DNA of 64,000 nucleotides from Actinomycetes bacterium (GTDB taxonomy: Bacteria; Actinomycetota; Actinomycetes; Propionibacteriales; Propionibacteriaceae), in the NCBI GenBank assembly GCA_023392635.1, contig JAEVYS010000120.1, forward strand, positions 62,001 through 126,000, written 5' to 3'. Within the stretch, counting starts at the first letter, position 1, and each line of letters starts with the position of its first letter. The notes under the pieces were generated by a model. That model saw only the letters and a program-made list of their open reading frames with translations, was not told the DNA's origin and made no database searches. This document shows positions 33,355 through 44,091 of this stretch, piece by piece. Made by a program: the position numbers and the translations under genes.

Positions 33355-33615
33355 ATTCGCGTCGAGATCCGGGTGAAGCCCGGGGCGGGTCGGACGAGGG
33401 TCGGCGGTCGCTACGGCGATGGTGCCCTCGTCGTCGCCGTCCAGGCGCCGGCGGTGGACGGCCGCGCCACGCGGGCGGCGCTCAAGGCGGTCGCCGAGGC
33501 CTTCGAGGTTCCTGCCGGGGCCGTCACGCTGGTAGCGGGTGCCACGAGTCGCACCAAGGTGGTCGAGGTCCCCGGTGGCAGCGCGGGGAGGCTCGAGGAG
33601 CTCCTCGGGTCCTGA
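33355..33615 (+). CDS. DUF167 (YggU family) protein, probable ATT start
   Basis: A small alpha/beta protein of unknown function (about 86 residues). The conserved family core IRVKPGA-x-R-T-x-V-G-G and the C-terminal ATSRTKVVEV are present. The only in-frame codons fitting the family N-terminus (M-R-V-x-I-R-V-K-P-G) begin with ATT at 33355, 2 nt after the lexA stop; the next GTG (33373) would delete the first beta-strand, and the ATG at 33259 would overlap lexA by 94 nt. Translational coupling to lexA is likely. The exact start is uncertain. Confidence 0.75.
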   Translation: MRVEIRVKPGAGRTRVGGRYGDGALVVAVQAPAVDGRATRAALKAVAEAFEVPAGAVTLVAGATSRTKVVEVPGGSAGRLEELLGS

Positions 33616-33635
33616 GCGCCCGCGCACAGGCAGGC

Positions 33636-35571
33636 CTAGGAGGCCTCCCCGAGCCGTCGGAGCGCGGCGATGGCGGTCTCACGGTCGGTGGTCATCCAGA
33701 AGTCGGGCATCGACGCCTTGAGGAAGCTCCCATAGCGCGCGGTGACCAGCCGGGGATCGAGCACCGCGACCACACCTCGGTCGGTGAGCGTGCGGATCAG
33801 GCGTCCCGACCCCTGGGCCAGGAGCAGCCCGGCGTGGGTCGCCGCCACCGCCATGAAGCCGTTGCCGCCGGCTTCCGAGACCGCCTGCTGCCTGGCCTGC
33901 ATCAGCGGGTCGTCCGGCCGTGGGAACGGGATCTTGTCGATCACGACGAGCCGGCAGGTGTCGCCGGGCACATCGATGCCCTGCCACAGCGAGAGCGTGC
34001 CGAACAGCGAGGCTTCGGGGTCCTCGACGAACTCCGTGGTGAGCCGGGTCAGGTGCGCGTCCCCCTGGCACAGCACCAGACGCTCCGGCACGTGCTCGCG
34101 GCAGTAGCGTGCGGCCGCCTCTGCGGCCCGCTGGGACGCGAACAGGCCCAACGTGCGGCCGTCGGCGGCCCAGAGGAGCTCGGCCACCTCGGCCAGGACC
34201 TCGGGCGTGATGCCGTCGCGGCTGGGCGGCGGCAGGTGCCGCGCCACGTAGAGGATGCCCTGCCGGCGGTAGTCGAAGGGCGACCCGACGTCGATGCCGC
34301 GCCAGGGCGCCGCGTCCTCGCCGGCCAGGCCGAGGGAGGCGGCCACGGAACGGAAGTCTCCACCGATCTTCAGGGTGGCCGAAGTGAGCACGACCGGATG
34401 GCTGTCGAAGACCTGGCTGCGCAGCAGGCCGGCGACCGACAGCGGGGCGCAGTTGACCTGGCGCCCGAACCGCTCCGACTCCGACACCCACACCACGTCG
34501 GACTCGTCGAGCTTCGCCATGCGTTCGGCGATGTCGAAGACCTCCTGCGCGGCTGCCTGCGCCTGCCTGCGGTCGGTCTCCTCGTCCTTGCCGCCGGCCA
34601 GCCCGCTGATCACGGCGCGGGCGGCGATCCGCACCGTCCGCAGCGCGTCGACGATCTCGGACGCCGGGTCGGTGACCCGCCCGACGCCCCCGGCATCCAG
34701 GCCCAGCTGCAGCGAGTCCCCGGCGTCGAGGAAGGCCAGGCCCACCTCGTCGGTGAGCCAGGCGAGGCAACGCCGGGCCACCCGTTCCACCAGCGACGGG
34801 CTGAGCTCGACCGACGCGGCGCCGGTGACCCGGCTGACGAGTTCGTGGGCCTCGTCGATCACGAGCCCGTCGTAGTCGGGCAGCGCCGTGCCCCCATGGA
34901 GGGCGTCCACGGCGAGCAACGCGTGGTTGGTCACGACCAGTTGGCTCGCCCGCGCGCGCTCCCGGGACTTCTCCACCAGGCAGTCGGCACCGTAAGGGCA
35001 GCGCTGTGCCCCGAGGCATTCACGGACCGGCACCGACACCTGCGCCCACGCCAGAGGCGTGTGGGCAGGCGCGTCGTCACGGTCGGCGAGACGGCCGGCT
35101 TCCGCCTCCTCCTCCGCCCAGCGCCGCAGCGCCACGACCTCCGCGCCCAGGCCGGTGGCCTCCCCCGGCTCGGGCAGCAGCGCCTCCTGCTCGGCACCCT
35201 GCCCGTCGCGGACACGCAGGAGGCACGCGTAGTTGCTGCGCCCCTTCAGCACAGCGGAGGTGATGGTCTGCCCGGTGACCTGCTCGCAGGCGGCCACGGC
35301 GGCGGGGATGTCCTTGCCGCCGAGCTGCGCCTGCAGGGCGAGCGTCGCGGTGGCGATCACGATCCGCGACTCGGGGTGCTCCACCAGGCTGGCCAGCGCG
35401 GGCGCGAGGTAGCCCAGCGACTTGCCGGTACCGGTCCCGGCCTGGACGAGCAGGTGCTCTCCGCTCTCCAGCGTCCGGCTCACCTCGGCGGCCATGGTGT
35501 CCTGGCCGGGGCGCTCGTGCCCGCCGATGCCGGCCACCGCAGCGGTGAGGATGCCTCCGGCCAGCGCGTCC

Positions 35572-35579
<8 letters not shown>
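33636..35579 (-). CDS. dinG: ATP-dependent DNA helicase, DinG/YoaA (XPD-like) family
   Basis: A 647-residue superfamily 2 helicase, 5'-3', acting on damaged DNA, R-loops or D-loops. Walker A GTGTGKS near residue 47, the iron-sulfur cysteines (YACLL near 130 and RECLGAQRCPYGADC near 212), VTNHALL, DEAH in VIDEAHELV, and the C-terminal motifs SLWQGIDVPG and GSGRLIRT are all present. ATG 35579 overlaps the hflX stop by 8 bp, so it is the last gene of miaA-dapF-hflX-dinG. Confidence 0.93.
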
Positions 35580-36984
<1,405 letters not shown>

Positions 36985-36988
36985 GGTC

Positions 36989-37795
36989 TCAATTCGGAAG
37001 AGTGCAGGTTCCGCGGGCGACGATCACGGCCGGCCCGGTGAGCACGGCCTCCTCGCCCGCGAGGTCCACCTCAAGCGTGCCACCCGGCACCTCGACGGTG
37101 TAGTGGTCAAAGTCGTGCATGGCCGCCGCGGCAGCCACCACCCCGGTGCCGCACGAACTCGTCTCGCCGACGCCGCGCTCGTGCACGCGCAGCCGGATAC
37201 GGCCCGGCCCCTCCCGGACCACGAACTCGACGTTGACGCCATCGGGGAAGGCGCCGGACGGTTCCCAGGCCGGCGGGCGGCCGAGCTCGAGCGCGTCCAG
37301 TTCCTCGGCGGAGGTGAGCACGGCGACCGCGTGCGGGTTGCCGACGTCGACCGACGTGGCCGACCACCGGGACTCCCCGACGCCGACGGTGACCGGCGTG
37401 CCGAAGCGGACGGCACCCATGGTGACCGCGATCCGTCCATCGGGCAGGAAGGTGCCCTTCCGGAGGCCGGCTCGGGTCAGCACGTCGACGTCGGTGCCGG
37501 TGACCAGGCCCTCCTCGTCAAGGTAGCGGAGGAAGACCCGCAGGCCGTTGCCGCACATCTCGGCGATCGAGCCGTCGGCGTTGCGGTAGTCCATGAACCA
37601 GGTGCCCGCCGGGGCGCCCGCTCCGGGGACGCTCTCGGCCCGCACCGCGCGGAGGACGCCGTCGGCTCCGATCCCCCCGCGCCGGTCGCACAGGAACGCG
37701 ACCTGGCCGGCGGTGAGGTCGAACAGGTTGTCGGGGTCGGCGAAGAGGACGAAGTCGTTGCGGGTGCCGTGCCCCTTGGCGAACTCGATGTGCAC
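36989..37795 (-). CDS. dapF: Diaminopimelate epimerase
   Basis: A 268-residue cofactor-free epimerase turning LL- into meso-diaminopimelate for lysine and peptidoglycan. The two catalytic cysteines are in EMCGNGLRVF (about residue 80) and SSCGTGVVAAA (about 215). GTG 37795 was preferred over GTG 37813 because AGGAGG lies 6 nt upstream of the former, while the latter overlaps the miaA stop; the TAG of miaA is part of this ribosome-binding region, implying coupled translation. Confidence 0.94.
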   Translation of the reverse strand: MHIEFAKGHGTRNDFVLFADPDNLFDLTAGQVAFLCDRRGGIGADGVLRAVRAESVPGAGAPAGTWFMDYRNADGSIAEMCGNGLRVFLRYLDEEGLVTGTDVDVLTRAGLRKGTFLPDGRIAVTMGAVRFGTPVTVGVGESRWSATSVDVGNPHAVAVLTSAEELDALELGRPPAWEPSGAFPDGVNVEFVVREGPGRIRLRVHERGVGETSSCGTGVVAAAAAMHDFDHYTVEVPGGTLEVDLAGEEAVLTGPAVIVARGTCTLPN

Positions 37796-37805
37796 AGCCA
37801 GCCTC

Positions 37806-38744
37806 CTATCCACCGTGCACGATACCTTCCACCACCGACGCCATCGCTGCCGCCGCCCCCGGCCCGGCGGGCAGCCACTCGATCCGTGGATCGCGGCGGA
37901 ACCAGCCCAGCTGCTTGCGCGCGAACCTGCGGGTGCCGGTGATGGTGGCGGCGCGGGACTCGTCGTCGGTCAGCTCGCCGTCGAGGAACGCGAGGACCTG
38001 GCGATAGCCCAGGGCACGCGAGGCCGTCCGCCCCTCCCTGAGGCCGAGCCCGACCAGTCCCTCCACCTCCTCGACCAGCCCCTCGTCCCACATCCGGTGC
38101 ACCCTGCTCTCGATCCGCTCGTCCAGGACGTCCCGTGGCACGTCGAGCCCGAACTGCAGCACGTCGTCCAGCGCGTAGGCCCACCCGGGCAGCGTCGAGG
38201 TGAAGCTGCCGGTGAGCTCGAGCACCTCGAGCGCCCGGACGGTGCGGCGCGCATTGCCCGGCAGGATCCCTGCCGCCACCTCCGGGGCCAGAGCGGCCAG
38301 CCGGGCGTGCATCGCCGCAGCCCCCACTGCTGAGAGTTCCTCCTCCAGGCGCGAGCGGACGGCCGGGTCGGTCCCGGGGAATGCGAGGTCGTCGAGGATC
38401 GCGTGGACGTAGAGCGCCGAGCCACCCACGAGCAGCGGCACCACGCCCCGGGCACGGCAGTCCGCGATCGCAGCCCTGGCCAGGGCCTGGAAGTCGGCGA
38501 CGCTGGCGGCCTGCGTGACGTCCAGGATGTCGATCAGGTGGTGCGGGACGCCCCCACGCTCGGCGAGGGTGGGCTTGGCGGTGCCGATGTCCATGCCCCG
38601 GTAGACCAGCATCGAATCGGCGTTGACCACTTCCGTCCCGATCCGCGACGCCGCGAGGCGGTGCGCGAGCTCCACGGCGACCGCGGTCTTGCCGCTGGCC
38701 GTGGGTCCGTTCAGGGCGAGGACCGGGAGGGACACGTCGTGCAT
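37806..38744 (-). CDS. miaA: tRNA dimethylallyltransferase MiaA
   Basis: A 312-residue enzyme adding a dimethylallyl group to A37 of tRNAs reading UNN codons; MiaB (39130-40575) methylthiolates the product. P-loop GPTASGKTAVA, NADSMLVYRGMDIGTAKP and ALGYRQVL are conserved. ATG 38744 was chosen because the P-loop then starts at the normal distance (about residue 11); no clear Shine-Dalgarno. First gene of the operon with dapF, hflX and dinG. Confidence 0.95.
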   Translation of the reverse strand: MHDVSLPVLALNGPTASGKTAVAVELAHRLAASRIGTEVVNADSMLVYRGMDIGTAKPTLAERGGVPHHLIDILDVTQAASVADFQALARAAIADCRARGVVPLLVGGSALYVHAILDDLAFPGTDPAVRSRLEEELSAVGAAAMHARLAALAPEVAAGILPGNARRTVRALEVLELTGSFTSTLPGWAYALDDVLQFGLDVPRDVLDERIESRVHRMWDEGLVEEVEGLVGLGLREGRTASRALGYRQVLAFLDGELTDDESRAATITGTRRFARKQLGWFRRDPRIEWLPAGPGAAAAMASVVEGIVHGG

Positions 38745-38769
38745 TGTCTCAAGTCCTGCGACGGGGTGC

Positions 38770-38798
38770 TTGGCAGGGCGCGGTGGCGGGCACACAAT
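38770..38798 (+). promoter_or_regulatory. Promoter of MT0933-like gene
   Basis: TTGGCA (38770-38775), a 17-nt spacer and CACAAT (38793-38798): the best -35/-10 pair of a leadered gene in the window, about 45 nt before the Shine-Dalgarno and start. Confidence 0.6.
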
Positions 38799-38848
38799 GG
38801 AAGTCGCAGCCAGGACGGCCCTGGCGCCGGGAGCAGAAAGGAGGTCGC

Positions 38849-39022
38849 ATGGATATCGTTGAACAGATCAAGGGTGCCGTGGCCGGCCACGAAGCTGAAG
38901 TCTCACAGGGCATCGACACGGTCGGTGACTTCGTGGACGAGAAGACCGGCGGCCAGCACGCGGCCCAGGTGGATCAGGCCCAGGATTTCCTCAAGGAACA
39001 ACTGGGGGGCACCGCCCGTTGA
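38849..39022 (+). CDS. MT0933-like antitoxin family protein (orphan)
   Basis: A 57-residue hydrophilic, helical protein. The core GIDTVGDFVDEKTGGQHAAQVD matches the family named after M. tuberculosis MT0933/Rv0909 (read here in two parts: GDFVDEKTGG and QVDQAQDFLKE). In Mycobacterium it pairs with a SRPBCC-fold toxin; no such gene lies beside it here, and similar orphans are common in actinomycetes, so an antitoxin role is doubtful. ATG 38849 follows AGAAAGGAGG. It sits alone between convergent miaB and divergent miaA. Confidence 0.8.
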   Translation: MDIVEQIKGAVAGHEAEVSQGIDTVGDFVDEKTGGQHAAQVDQAQDFLKEQLGGTAR

Positions 39023-39076
39023 ACCCGATCCGCTGATCTGGCGCGGGAGCCCTTTCCCGCACAACGACCGAAGGAC

Positions 39077-39109
39077 CCGAGGGGTCGGCCCGAGTGGCCG
39101 GCCCCTCGG
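39077..39109. terminator. Bidirectional hairpin between MT0933-like gene and miaB
   Basis: CCGAGGGG-T-CGGCC pairs with GGCCG-G-CCCCTCGG (one T-G pair) around a 5-nt loop. It serves both convergent genes. Confidence 0.7.
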
Positions 39110-39129
39110 CCCGTCTTCGGAGCCGGGTG

Positions 39130-40575
39130 CTACGCCCGCACCAGCTTCGGCAGGCCGAGGTTGGTGCCGGCGGCTGGGGCGGCCGGGGCAGCGGTGCGGG
39201 CCTCCCAGGCGTCGCCCCCGCGCGTACGGCGCAGGCCGACCAGCCCGCCGTCGGCGTTCAGGTGGTGCGGAGCGGCATGGCTGACCCTCACCTGGGCGAT
39301 GTCTCCCGGTCGTGGGCGCAGGCCCGGTTCCTCCGGCACCCGCACGTGCACGAGCCGGTTGTCCCTCGCCCGGCCGGACATGCGATGGGTGGCCGCGTCC
39401 TTGCGTCCCTCGCCGTCGGCGAACAGCACCTCGACGGTCTGTCCCTCGAGCGTGCGGTTCTCGGCCCAGGCCACCTCGCCCACCAGGTCGACCAGGCGCT
39501 CGTAGCGCTCCCGCACGACCTCCTTGGGTACCTGGTCGGGCATGGTCGCCGCGGGGGTCCCGGGACGGATCGAGTACTGGAACGTGAATGCGGCGGAGAA
39601 CCGGGAATCGCGCACGACGTCGAGGGTCGCCTGGAAGTCCTCCTCGGTCTCGCCCGGGAAGCCGACGATGATGTCGGTGGTGATCGCCGCGTGCGGAATC
39701 GCGGCGCGGACCCGGTCGAGGATCCCCAGGAACCTCTCGCTGCGGTACGAGCGCCGCATGGCCTTCAGCACACGGTCCGAACCCGACTGCAGCGGCATGT
39801 GCAGCGACGGCATCACGTTGGGCGTCTCCGCCATGGCGGCGATCACGTCGTCGGTGAACGCGGCCGGATGCGGCGACGTGAACCTCACCCGCTCGAGGCC
39901 CTCGATCCCGCCACAGGCCCGCAGGAGCTTCGCGAAGGCCCCGCGGTCCCCGAACTCGACGCCGTAGGTGTTGACGTTCTGGCCGAGCAGCGTGATCTCC
40001 TGCACGCCCTCATCGACCAGGGCCCTGATCTCGGCGAGCACGTCGCCCGGCCGGCGGTCGCTCTCCTTGCCGCGGAGCGCCGGGACGATGCAGAAGGTGC
40101 AGGTGTTGTTGCAGCCGACACTGATGGAGACCCACGCGGCGTAGGCGGAGTCACGGCGTGTGGGCAGCGTGGACGGGAAGCGCTCCAGCGACTCCAGGAT
40201 CTCCACCTGGGCCTCGTGCTGCACGCGGGCGCGTTCGAGCAGGACCGGCAGCGAGCCGAGGTTGTTGGTGCCGAAGACCACGTCCACCCACGGCGCCTTC
40301 TCCACCACGAGCTGGCGGTCCTTCTGGGCCATGCAGCCGCCGACGGCGATCTGCATGCCTTCGTGGGCCAGCTTGACCGGGGCGAGGTGCCCGAGGTTGC
40401 CGTACAGCCGGTTGTCGGCGTTCTCGCGCACCGCGCAGGTGTTGAACACCACCACGTCGGCCCGGGCGCCGGGCTCGGCCGCGGCGTAGCCGGCGTCGAG
40501 CAGGACGCCGGCGATCCGTTCGGAGTCGTGGACGTTCATCTGGCAGCCGTAGGTGACCACCTCGAAGGTACGCAT
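39130..40575 (-). CDS. miaB: tRNA-2-methylthio-N6-dimethylallyladenosine synthase MiaB
   Basis: A 481-residue radical-SAM methylthiotransferase. The N-terminal MTTase domain supplies three cysteines for the auxiliary cluster (YGCQMN, NTCAVREN, GGCMAQ), the radical-SAM motif is CNNTCTFC near residue 158, and a TRAM domain ends the conserved part (about 375-440); a 30-residue Ala/Pro tail follows. It acts after MiaA. ATG 40575 lies 8 nt from TAAAGT, without Shine-Dalgarno. Confidence 0.96.
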   Translation of the reverse strand: MRTFEVVTYGCQMNVHDSERIAGVLLDAGYAAAEPGARADVVVFNTCAVRENADNRLYGNLGHLAPVKLAHEGMQIAVGGCMAQKDRQLVVEKAPWVDVVFGTNNLGSLPVLLERARVQHEAQVEILESLERFPSTLPTRRDSAYAAWVSISVGCNNTCTFCIVPALRGKESDRRPGDVLAEIRALVDEGVQEITLLGQNVNTYGVEFGDRGAFAKLLRACGGIEGLERVRFTSPHPAAFTDDVIAAMAETPNVMPSLHMPLQSGSDRVLKAMRRSYRSERFLGILDRVRAAIPHAAITTDIIVGFPGETEEDFQATLDVVRDSRFSAAFTFQYSIRPGTPAATMPDQVPKEVVRERYERLVDLVGEVAWAENRTLEGQTVEVLFADGEGRKDAATHRMSGRARDNRLVHVRVPEEPGLRPRPGDIAQVRVSHAAPHHLNADGGLVGLRRTRGGDAWEARTAAPAAPAAGTNLGLPKLVRA

Positions 40576-40583
40576 GACGAGGT

Positions 40584-40589
40584 ACTTTA
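40584..40589 (-). promoter_or_regulatory. -10 element TAAAGT before miaB
   Basis: TANNNT hexamer 8 nt upstream of ATG 40575. Confidence 0.5.
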
Positions 40590-40615
40590 CCTGCCGTCCC
40601 GTGCGCGCCCGCGAC

Positions 40616-42148
40616 TCACTTCGCCAGCGCCACCGCGCGCGACTCCCGCACCACGGTCACCTTGATGCTGCCGGGGTACGTCAGCTCCTCCTCCACCCGC
40701 TTGGCGATGTCGCGGGCGATCGCGGCCGACTGGACATCGTTGACCAGCTCCGGGGTCACCATCACGCGGATCTCGCGACCGGCCTGCATGGCGAACACCT
40801 TGTCGACGCCCGGGTGCTCCTTGGCGATGTCCTCGAGCCGCTGGAGGCGCTTGACGTACATCTCGAGGCTCTCCCGGCGGGCCCCGGGCCGGCTGCCGCT
40901 GATCGCGTCCGCCGCCTGGGTGAGGACGGCCTCGACGGTGCGGGGCTCGACCTCGTTGTGGTGCGCCTCGATGGCGTGGACGATGTCGGGGTGCTCGCCG
41001 TGGCGGCGGGCCAGGTCGGCACCGACCTTGGCGTGGGAGCCCTCGGCCTCGTGGGTGAGGGCCTTGCCGATGTCGTGGAGGAAGGCGGCACGACGGCAGG
41101 TGTCGATGTCGAGCCCGAGCTCCCCGGCCAGCAGCGCAGCGATGTGGCCGCACTCGATCAGGTGCTTGAGAACGTTCTGGCCGTAGGAGGTGCGGTACTG
41201 CAGGGCGCCGAGCACGGGCAGCAGGCCCGGCGCGAGGTCGGTGATGCCCATCTCGATCAGGGCGTCCTCGGCGGCGCGGATGCACAGCTCGTCCACCCGG
41301 CGCTTGCTCCGCTCGTGCACCTCCTCGATGCGCGCCGGATGGATGCGTCCGTCCGCGACGAGCTCGGTGAGGGTGAGCCGCGCGGTCTCCCGGCGCACCG
41401 GGTCGAAGCAGGAGAGCAGCACGCTCTCCGGGGTGTCGTCGATGAGCACGTTCACGCCGGTGATCTGCTCGAAGGCCCGGATGTTGCGCCCCTCGCGGCC
41501 GATGATGCGTCCTTTCATCTCGTCGCCCGGCAGTGGGACGCTGGCGACCACCGACTCGGTGGTCTGCTCGGCGGCGAGCCGCTGCATGCTGGTCACGATG
41601 ATCCGGCGGGCGGTGGCGTCAGCGGTGCGCTTGGCCTCCGACTCGATCTCCCGCGTCAGCTGGGCGGCATGCAACCGGGCGTCCTTCTCGACGTGGGCCA
41701 TCAGTTCGAGCCGGGCCTGCTCCGCGCTCAGTCCCGCGGCGGTGGCGAGGGCCTCGACCTGCAGGGCCTCGGCCTCCTCGAGGTGGGCCTCCCTGCGGTC
41801 GAGGCCCGCGGCGATCTGGTCGAGATGGGCCTCCCGGTTGTGCATCTCCTCCAGGTACCGGTTCAGCCGGTCCTCACGCTCGGCCAGCAACTCCTCGCGG
41901 CGATCGGCGGCCTGGCGCCGGCTGCGCAGTTCCTCCTCGACGGCTGCCGGGACGACGGCGTGGGCCGGCGGGTTCGGAGCAGTCATCCCCCGGCGTGCCT
42001 CCCGGGCATCACGGGGGGGCCCGGGGCGGCGTCGTCCGCCGCGTTGCGCGGTTCCGCCCCGCAGCAGGACCACCAGGAGCACGACGACGCCGATGGTGAC
42101 CACGACGAGGACGCCCACGAGGACTGTCAGCACGACGATCTGATCCAT
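40616..42148 (-). CDS. rny: Ribonuclease Y
   Basis: A 510-residue membrane-anchored endoribonuclease. One N-terminal helix (about 3-28, VVLTVLVGVLVVVTIGVVVL), a long coiled coil (about 60-190), a KH domain with GRIIGREGRNIRAFE near 215, and an HD domain with the metal motif AAFLHDIGKAL near 350 are in the family order. It initiates mRNA decay. ATG 42148 has CGAGGAGG 7 nt upstream. The linker after the helix is Arg/Gly/Pro-rich. The 206-bp gap before it holds only weak hairpins (42272-42286, 42312-42331), the second possibly ending recX. Confidence 0.94.
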   Translation of the reverse strand: MDQIVVLTVLVGVLVVVTIGVVVLLVVLLRGGTAQRGGRRRPGPPRDAREARRGMTAPNPPAHAVVPAAVEEELRSRRQAADRREELLAEREDRLNRYLEEMHNREAHLDQIAAGLDRREAHLEEAEALQVEALATAAGLSAEQARLELMAHVEKDARLHAAQLTREIESEAKRTADATARRIIVTSMQRLAAEQTTESVVASVPLPGDEMKGRIIGREGRNIRAFEQITGVNVLIDDTPESVLLSCFDPVRRETARLTLTELVADGRIHPARIEEVHERSKRRVDELCIRAAEDALIEMGITDLAPGLLPVLGALQYRTSYGQNVLKHLIECGHIAALLAGELGLDIDTCRRAAFLHDIGKALTHEAEGSHAKVGADLARRHGEHPDIVHAIEAHHNEVEPRTVEAVLTQAADAISGSRPGARRESLEMYVKRLQRLEDIAKEHPGVDKVFAMQAGREIRVMVTPELVNDVQSAAIARDIAKRVEEELTYPGSIKVTVVRESRAVALAK

Positions 42149-42354
42149 GGCGTCCTCCTCGAGCGGTCCGTGGGGACGCCGAGGGGCCCAGTCCTGCTGC
42201 GAGCAGAGCCGTCCGACGGCCACGGCGGACGGCAAATCAGGCCCGGCCGTGCCGAGCCTCAAGGTATCGCGGGGTTCAGTCCCCAGTGATGGTCAGTCAG
42301 TCGCTCAGGAATGGGTCCGCGGACGCACCCAAGCGCAGGGTAAGGCCGCGCCGG

Positions 42355-42870
42355 TCATTCCGCAAGGTCAGGCAGGTCGGCCAGCACCTCCCGGGTGACC
42401 TGGGCGACCACCGAGGCGGAGAAACCCCGCCGGGCGAGTGCTCCGGCGAGCCTGCGGTAGCGGACCTGCGGGTCGAGGCCGGCGAGCGAGCCGGCCTTGC
42501 GTTCGGCGAGGCCACGCGCGACGGCGTAGTCCCGATCACCGTCGAGCTCTGCGACCGCCGCGTCGATCACGTCCCGGTCGACGCCCTTCTCGGAAAGCTC
42601 CTGCAACAGCGCGCGCCGGCTCTTCTGCCGCCGGGCGCCGGCCTCCAGCCAGTCACGCGCGAACGTCGCGTCGTCGATCAGGCCGACGTCCTCCAGCCGG
42701 TCGAGCACCTCGCGCGCGGCGTCCGACGGCACGTTCTTGCGCGCCAGGGCCCGCCCCAGCTCCGCGCGGCTACGGGCGCGCACGGTCAGCTGGCGCAGGG
42801 CGATCTCCCGCGCGACCGCGACGGGGTCACCGTCGGCCGTGTCGTCCTCGTCGGCCGGCTCCGCGCGCAT
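42355..42870 (-). CDS. recX: Regulatory protein RecX
   Basis: A 171-residue modulator that binds RecA filaments and limits recombinase activity. Three-helix repeats are visible (ALRQLTVRARSRAELGRALARK; GLIDDATFARDWLEAGARRQ). ATG 42870 starts 4 nt after the recA stop; an in-frame upstream start would lie inside recA. Co-transcription with recA puts it in the SOS regulon. Confidence 0.94.
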   Translation of the reverse strand: MRAEPADEDDTADGDPVAVAREIALRQLTVRARSRAELGRALARKNVPSDAAREVLDRLEDVGLIDDATFARDWLEAGARRQKSRRALLQELSEKGVDRDVIDAAVAELDGDRDYAVARGLAERKAGSLAGLDPQVRYRRLAGALARRGFSASVVAQVTREVLADLPDLAE

Positions 42871-42874
42871 CAGG

Positions 42875-43921
42875 TCAGAACTCCACCTCGCCGGTGATGG
42901 GGTCGATACCGTCAGGGACCTCCGCGTGCGCGCCCACACCGAGCTGGGTGAGGATGCGCCGCTCGATCTCCGCCGCCACCTCGGGATTGGCCCTGAGGAA
43001 CGTGCGGGCGTTCTCCTTGCCCTGGCCGAGCTGGTCGGCCTCGTAGGTGAACCACGCGCCGGCCTTGCGGATGATGCCGCAGTCGACGCCCAGATCGATC
43101 AGGCTGCCTTCACGGCTGATCCCCTGGCCGTAGATGATGTCGAACTCCGCCTGCTTGAACGGCGGCGCCACCTTGTTCTTGACGACCTTCACGCGAGTGC
43201 GGTTGCCCACCATCTCGGAGCCGTCCTTGAGGGTCTCGATGCGACGTACGTCGAGCCGCACCGAGGAGTAGAACTTCAGCGCGCGGCCACCGGTGGTGGT
43301 CTCCGGCGAACCGAACATGACGCCGATCTTCTCGCGCAGCTGGTTGATGAAGATCGCCGTGGTGTTCGAGCCGGACAGTGCCCCGGTCATCTTGCGCAGC
43401 GCCTGGCTCATCAGGCGAGCCTGCAGGCCGACGTGGCTGTCGCCCATCTCGCCCTCGATCTCCGCCCGGGGCGTCAGCGCCGCGACGGAGTCGATCACGA
43501 TCAGCGCGAGGGCGCCCGAGCGCACCAGGGTGTCAGCGATCTCGAGCGCCTGCTCGCCGTTGTCGGGCTGGCTGACCAGCAACGCGTCGGTATCGACGCC
43601 CAGCTTGGCCGCGTAGTCGGGGTCGAGTGCGTGCTCGGCGTCGATGAAGGCGCAGATGCCGCCGGCGGCCTGCGCGTTCGCGATCGCGTGCAGCGCGACG
43701 GTGGTCTTGCCACTGGATTCCGGGCCGTAGATCTCGACCACCCTGCCTCGGGGCAGGCCTCCGATGCCGAGCGCCACGTCGAGTGCGATCGACCCCGTGG
43801 GGATCACCTCGATCGGTTGCCTGGTCTCGTCACCCAGCCGCATCACCGAGCCCTTGCCGTGCTGCTTCTCGATCTGGGCGAGTGCCGCTGCGAGCGCCTT
43901 CTCCCGGTCCGCTACCGCCAT
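42875..43921 (-). CDS. recA: Recombinase RecA
   Basis: A 348-residue recombinase and LexA coprotease. Walker A GPESSGKTT near residue 67, Walker B LIVIDSVAAL, and the L2 region (GGRALKFYSSVRLDVRR, INQLREKIGVMFGSPETTTGG, read in parts) are fully conserved; no intein interrupts it. ATG 43921 has GGAGGAAAGG upstream. Its SOS promoter lies 123-151 bp upstream, with a second TAGGGT hexamer nearer (43964-43969) that could act as a constitutive promoter. Confidence 0.98.
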   Translation of the reverse strand: MAVADREKALAAALAQIEKQHGKGSVMRLGDETRQPIEVIPTGSIALDVALGIGGLPRGRVVEIYGPESSGKTTVALHAIANAQAAGGICAFIDAEHALDPDYAAKLGVDTDALLVSQPDNGEQALEIADTLVRSGALALIVIDSVAALTPRAEIEGEMGDSHVGLQARLMSQALRKMTGALSGSNTTAIFINQLREKIGVMFGSPETTTGGRALKFYSSVRLDVRRIETLKDGSEMVGNRTRVKVVKNKVAPPFKQAEFDIIYGQGISREGSLIDLGVDCGIIRKAGAWFTYEADQLGQGKENARTFLRANPEVAAEIERRILTQLGVGAHAEVPDGIDPITGEVEF

Positions 43922-44043
43922 CTGCCGCGTCCTTTCCTCCGGACTGTCGTCTCCATCGCCATCACCCTAGGCACCGCCACTGACAACCGGTCAGGCGCTG
44001 GCGAGGATGTGGAAAGCTTCGGCCCGCGCGGGGCACTGTCCAC

Positions 44044-44072
44044 AGGCTAGCCGAACAGGTGTTCGATATGAA
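44044..44072 (-). promoter_or_regulatory. recA SOS promoter with LexA box
   Basis: TTCATA (44067-44072) and TAGCCT (44044-44049) are 17 nt apart; the SOS box CCGAACAGGTGTTCGA (44051-44066, one mismatch) occupies the spacer, so LexA binding blocks the promoter directly. Confidence 0.8.
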
Positions 44073-44091
44073 CCCCGACACGCGGGGAGCG

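Noticed and set aside
42272..42331. Weak hairpins between recX and rny as terminators
   Set aside because: Stems of 4-5 bp only and no T-run; too weak to annotate separately.
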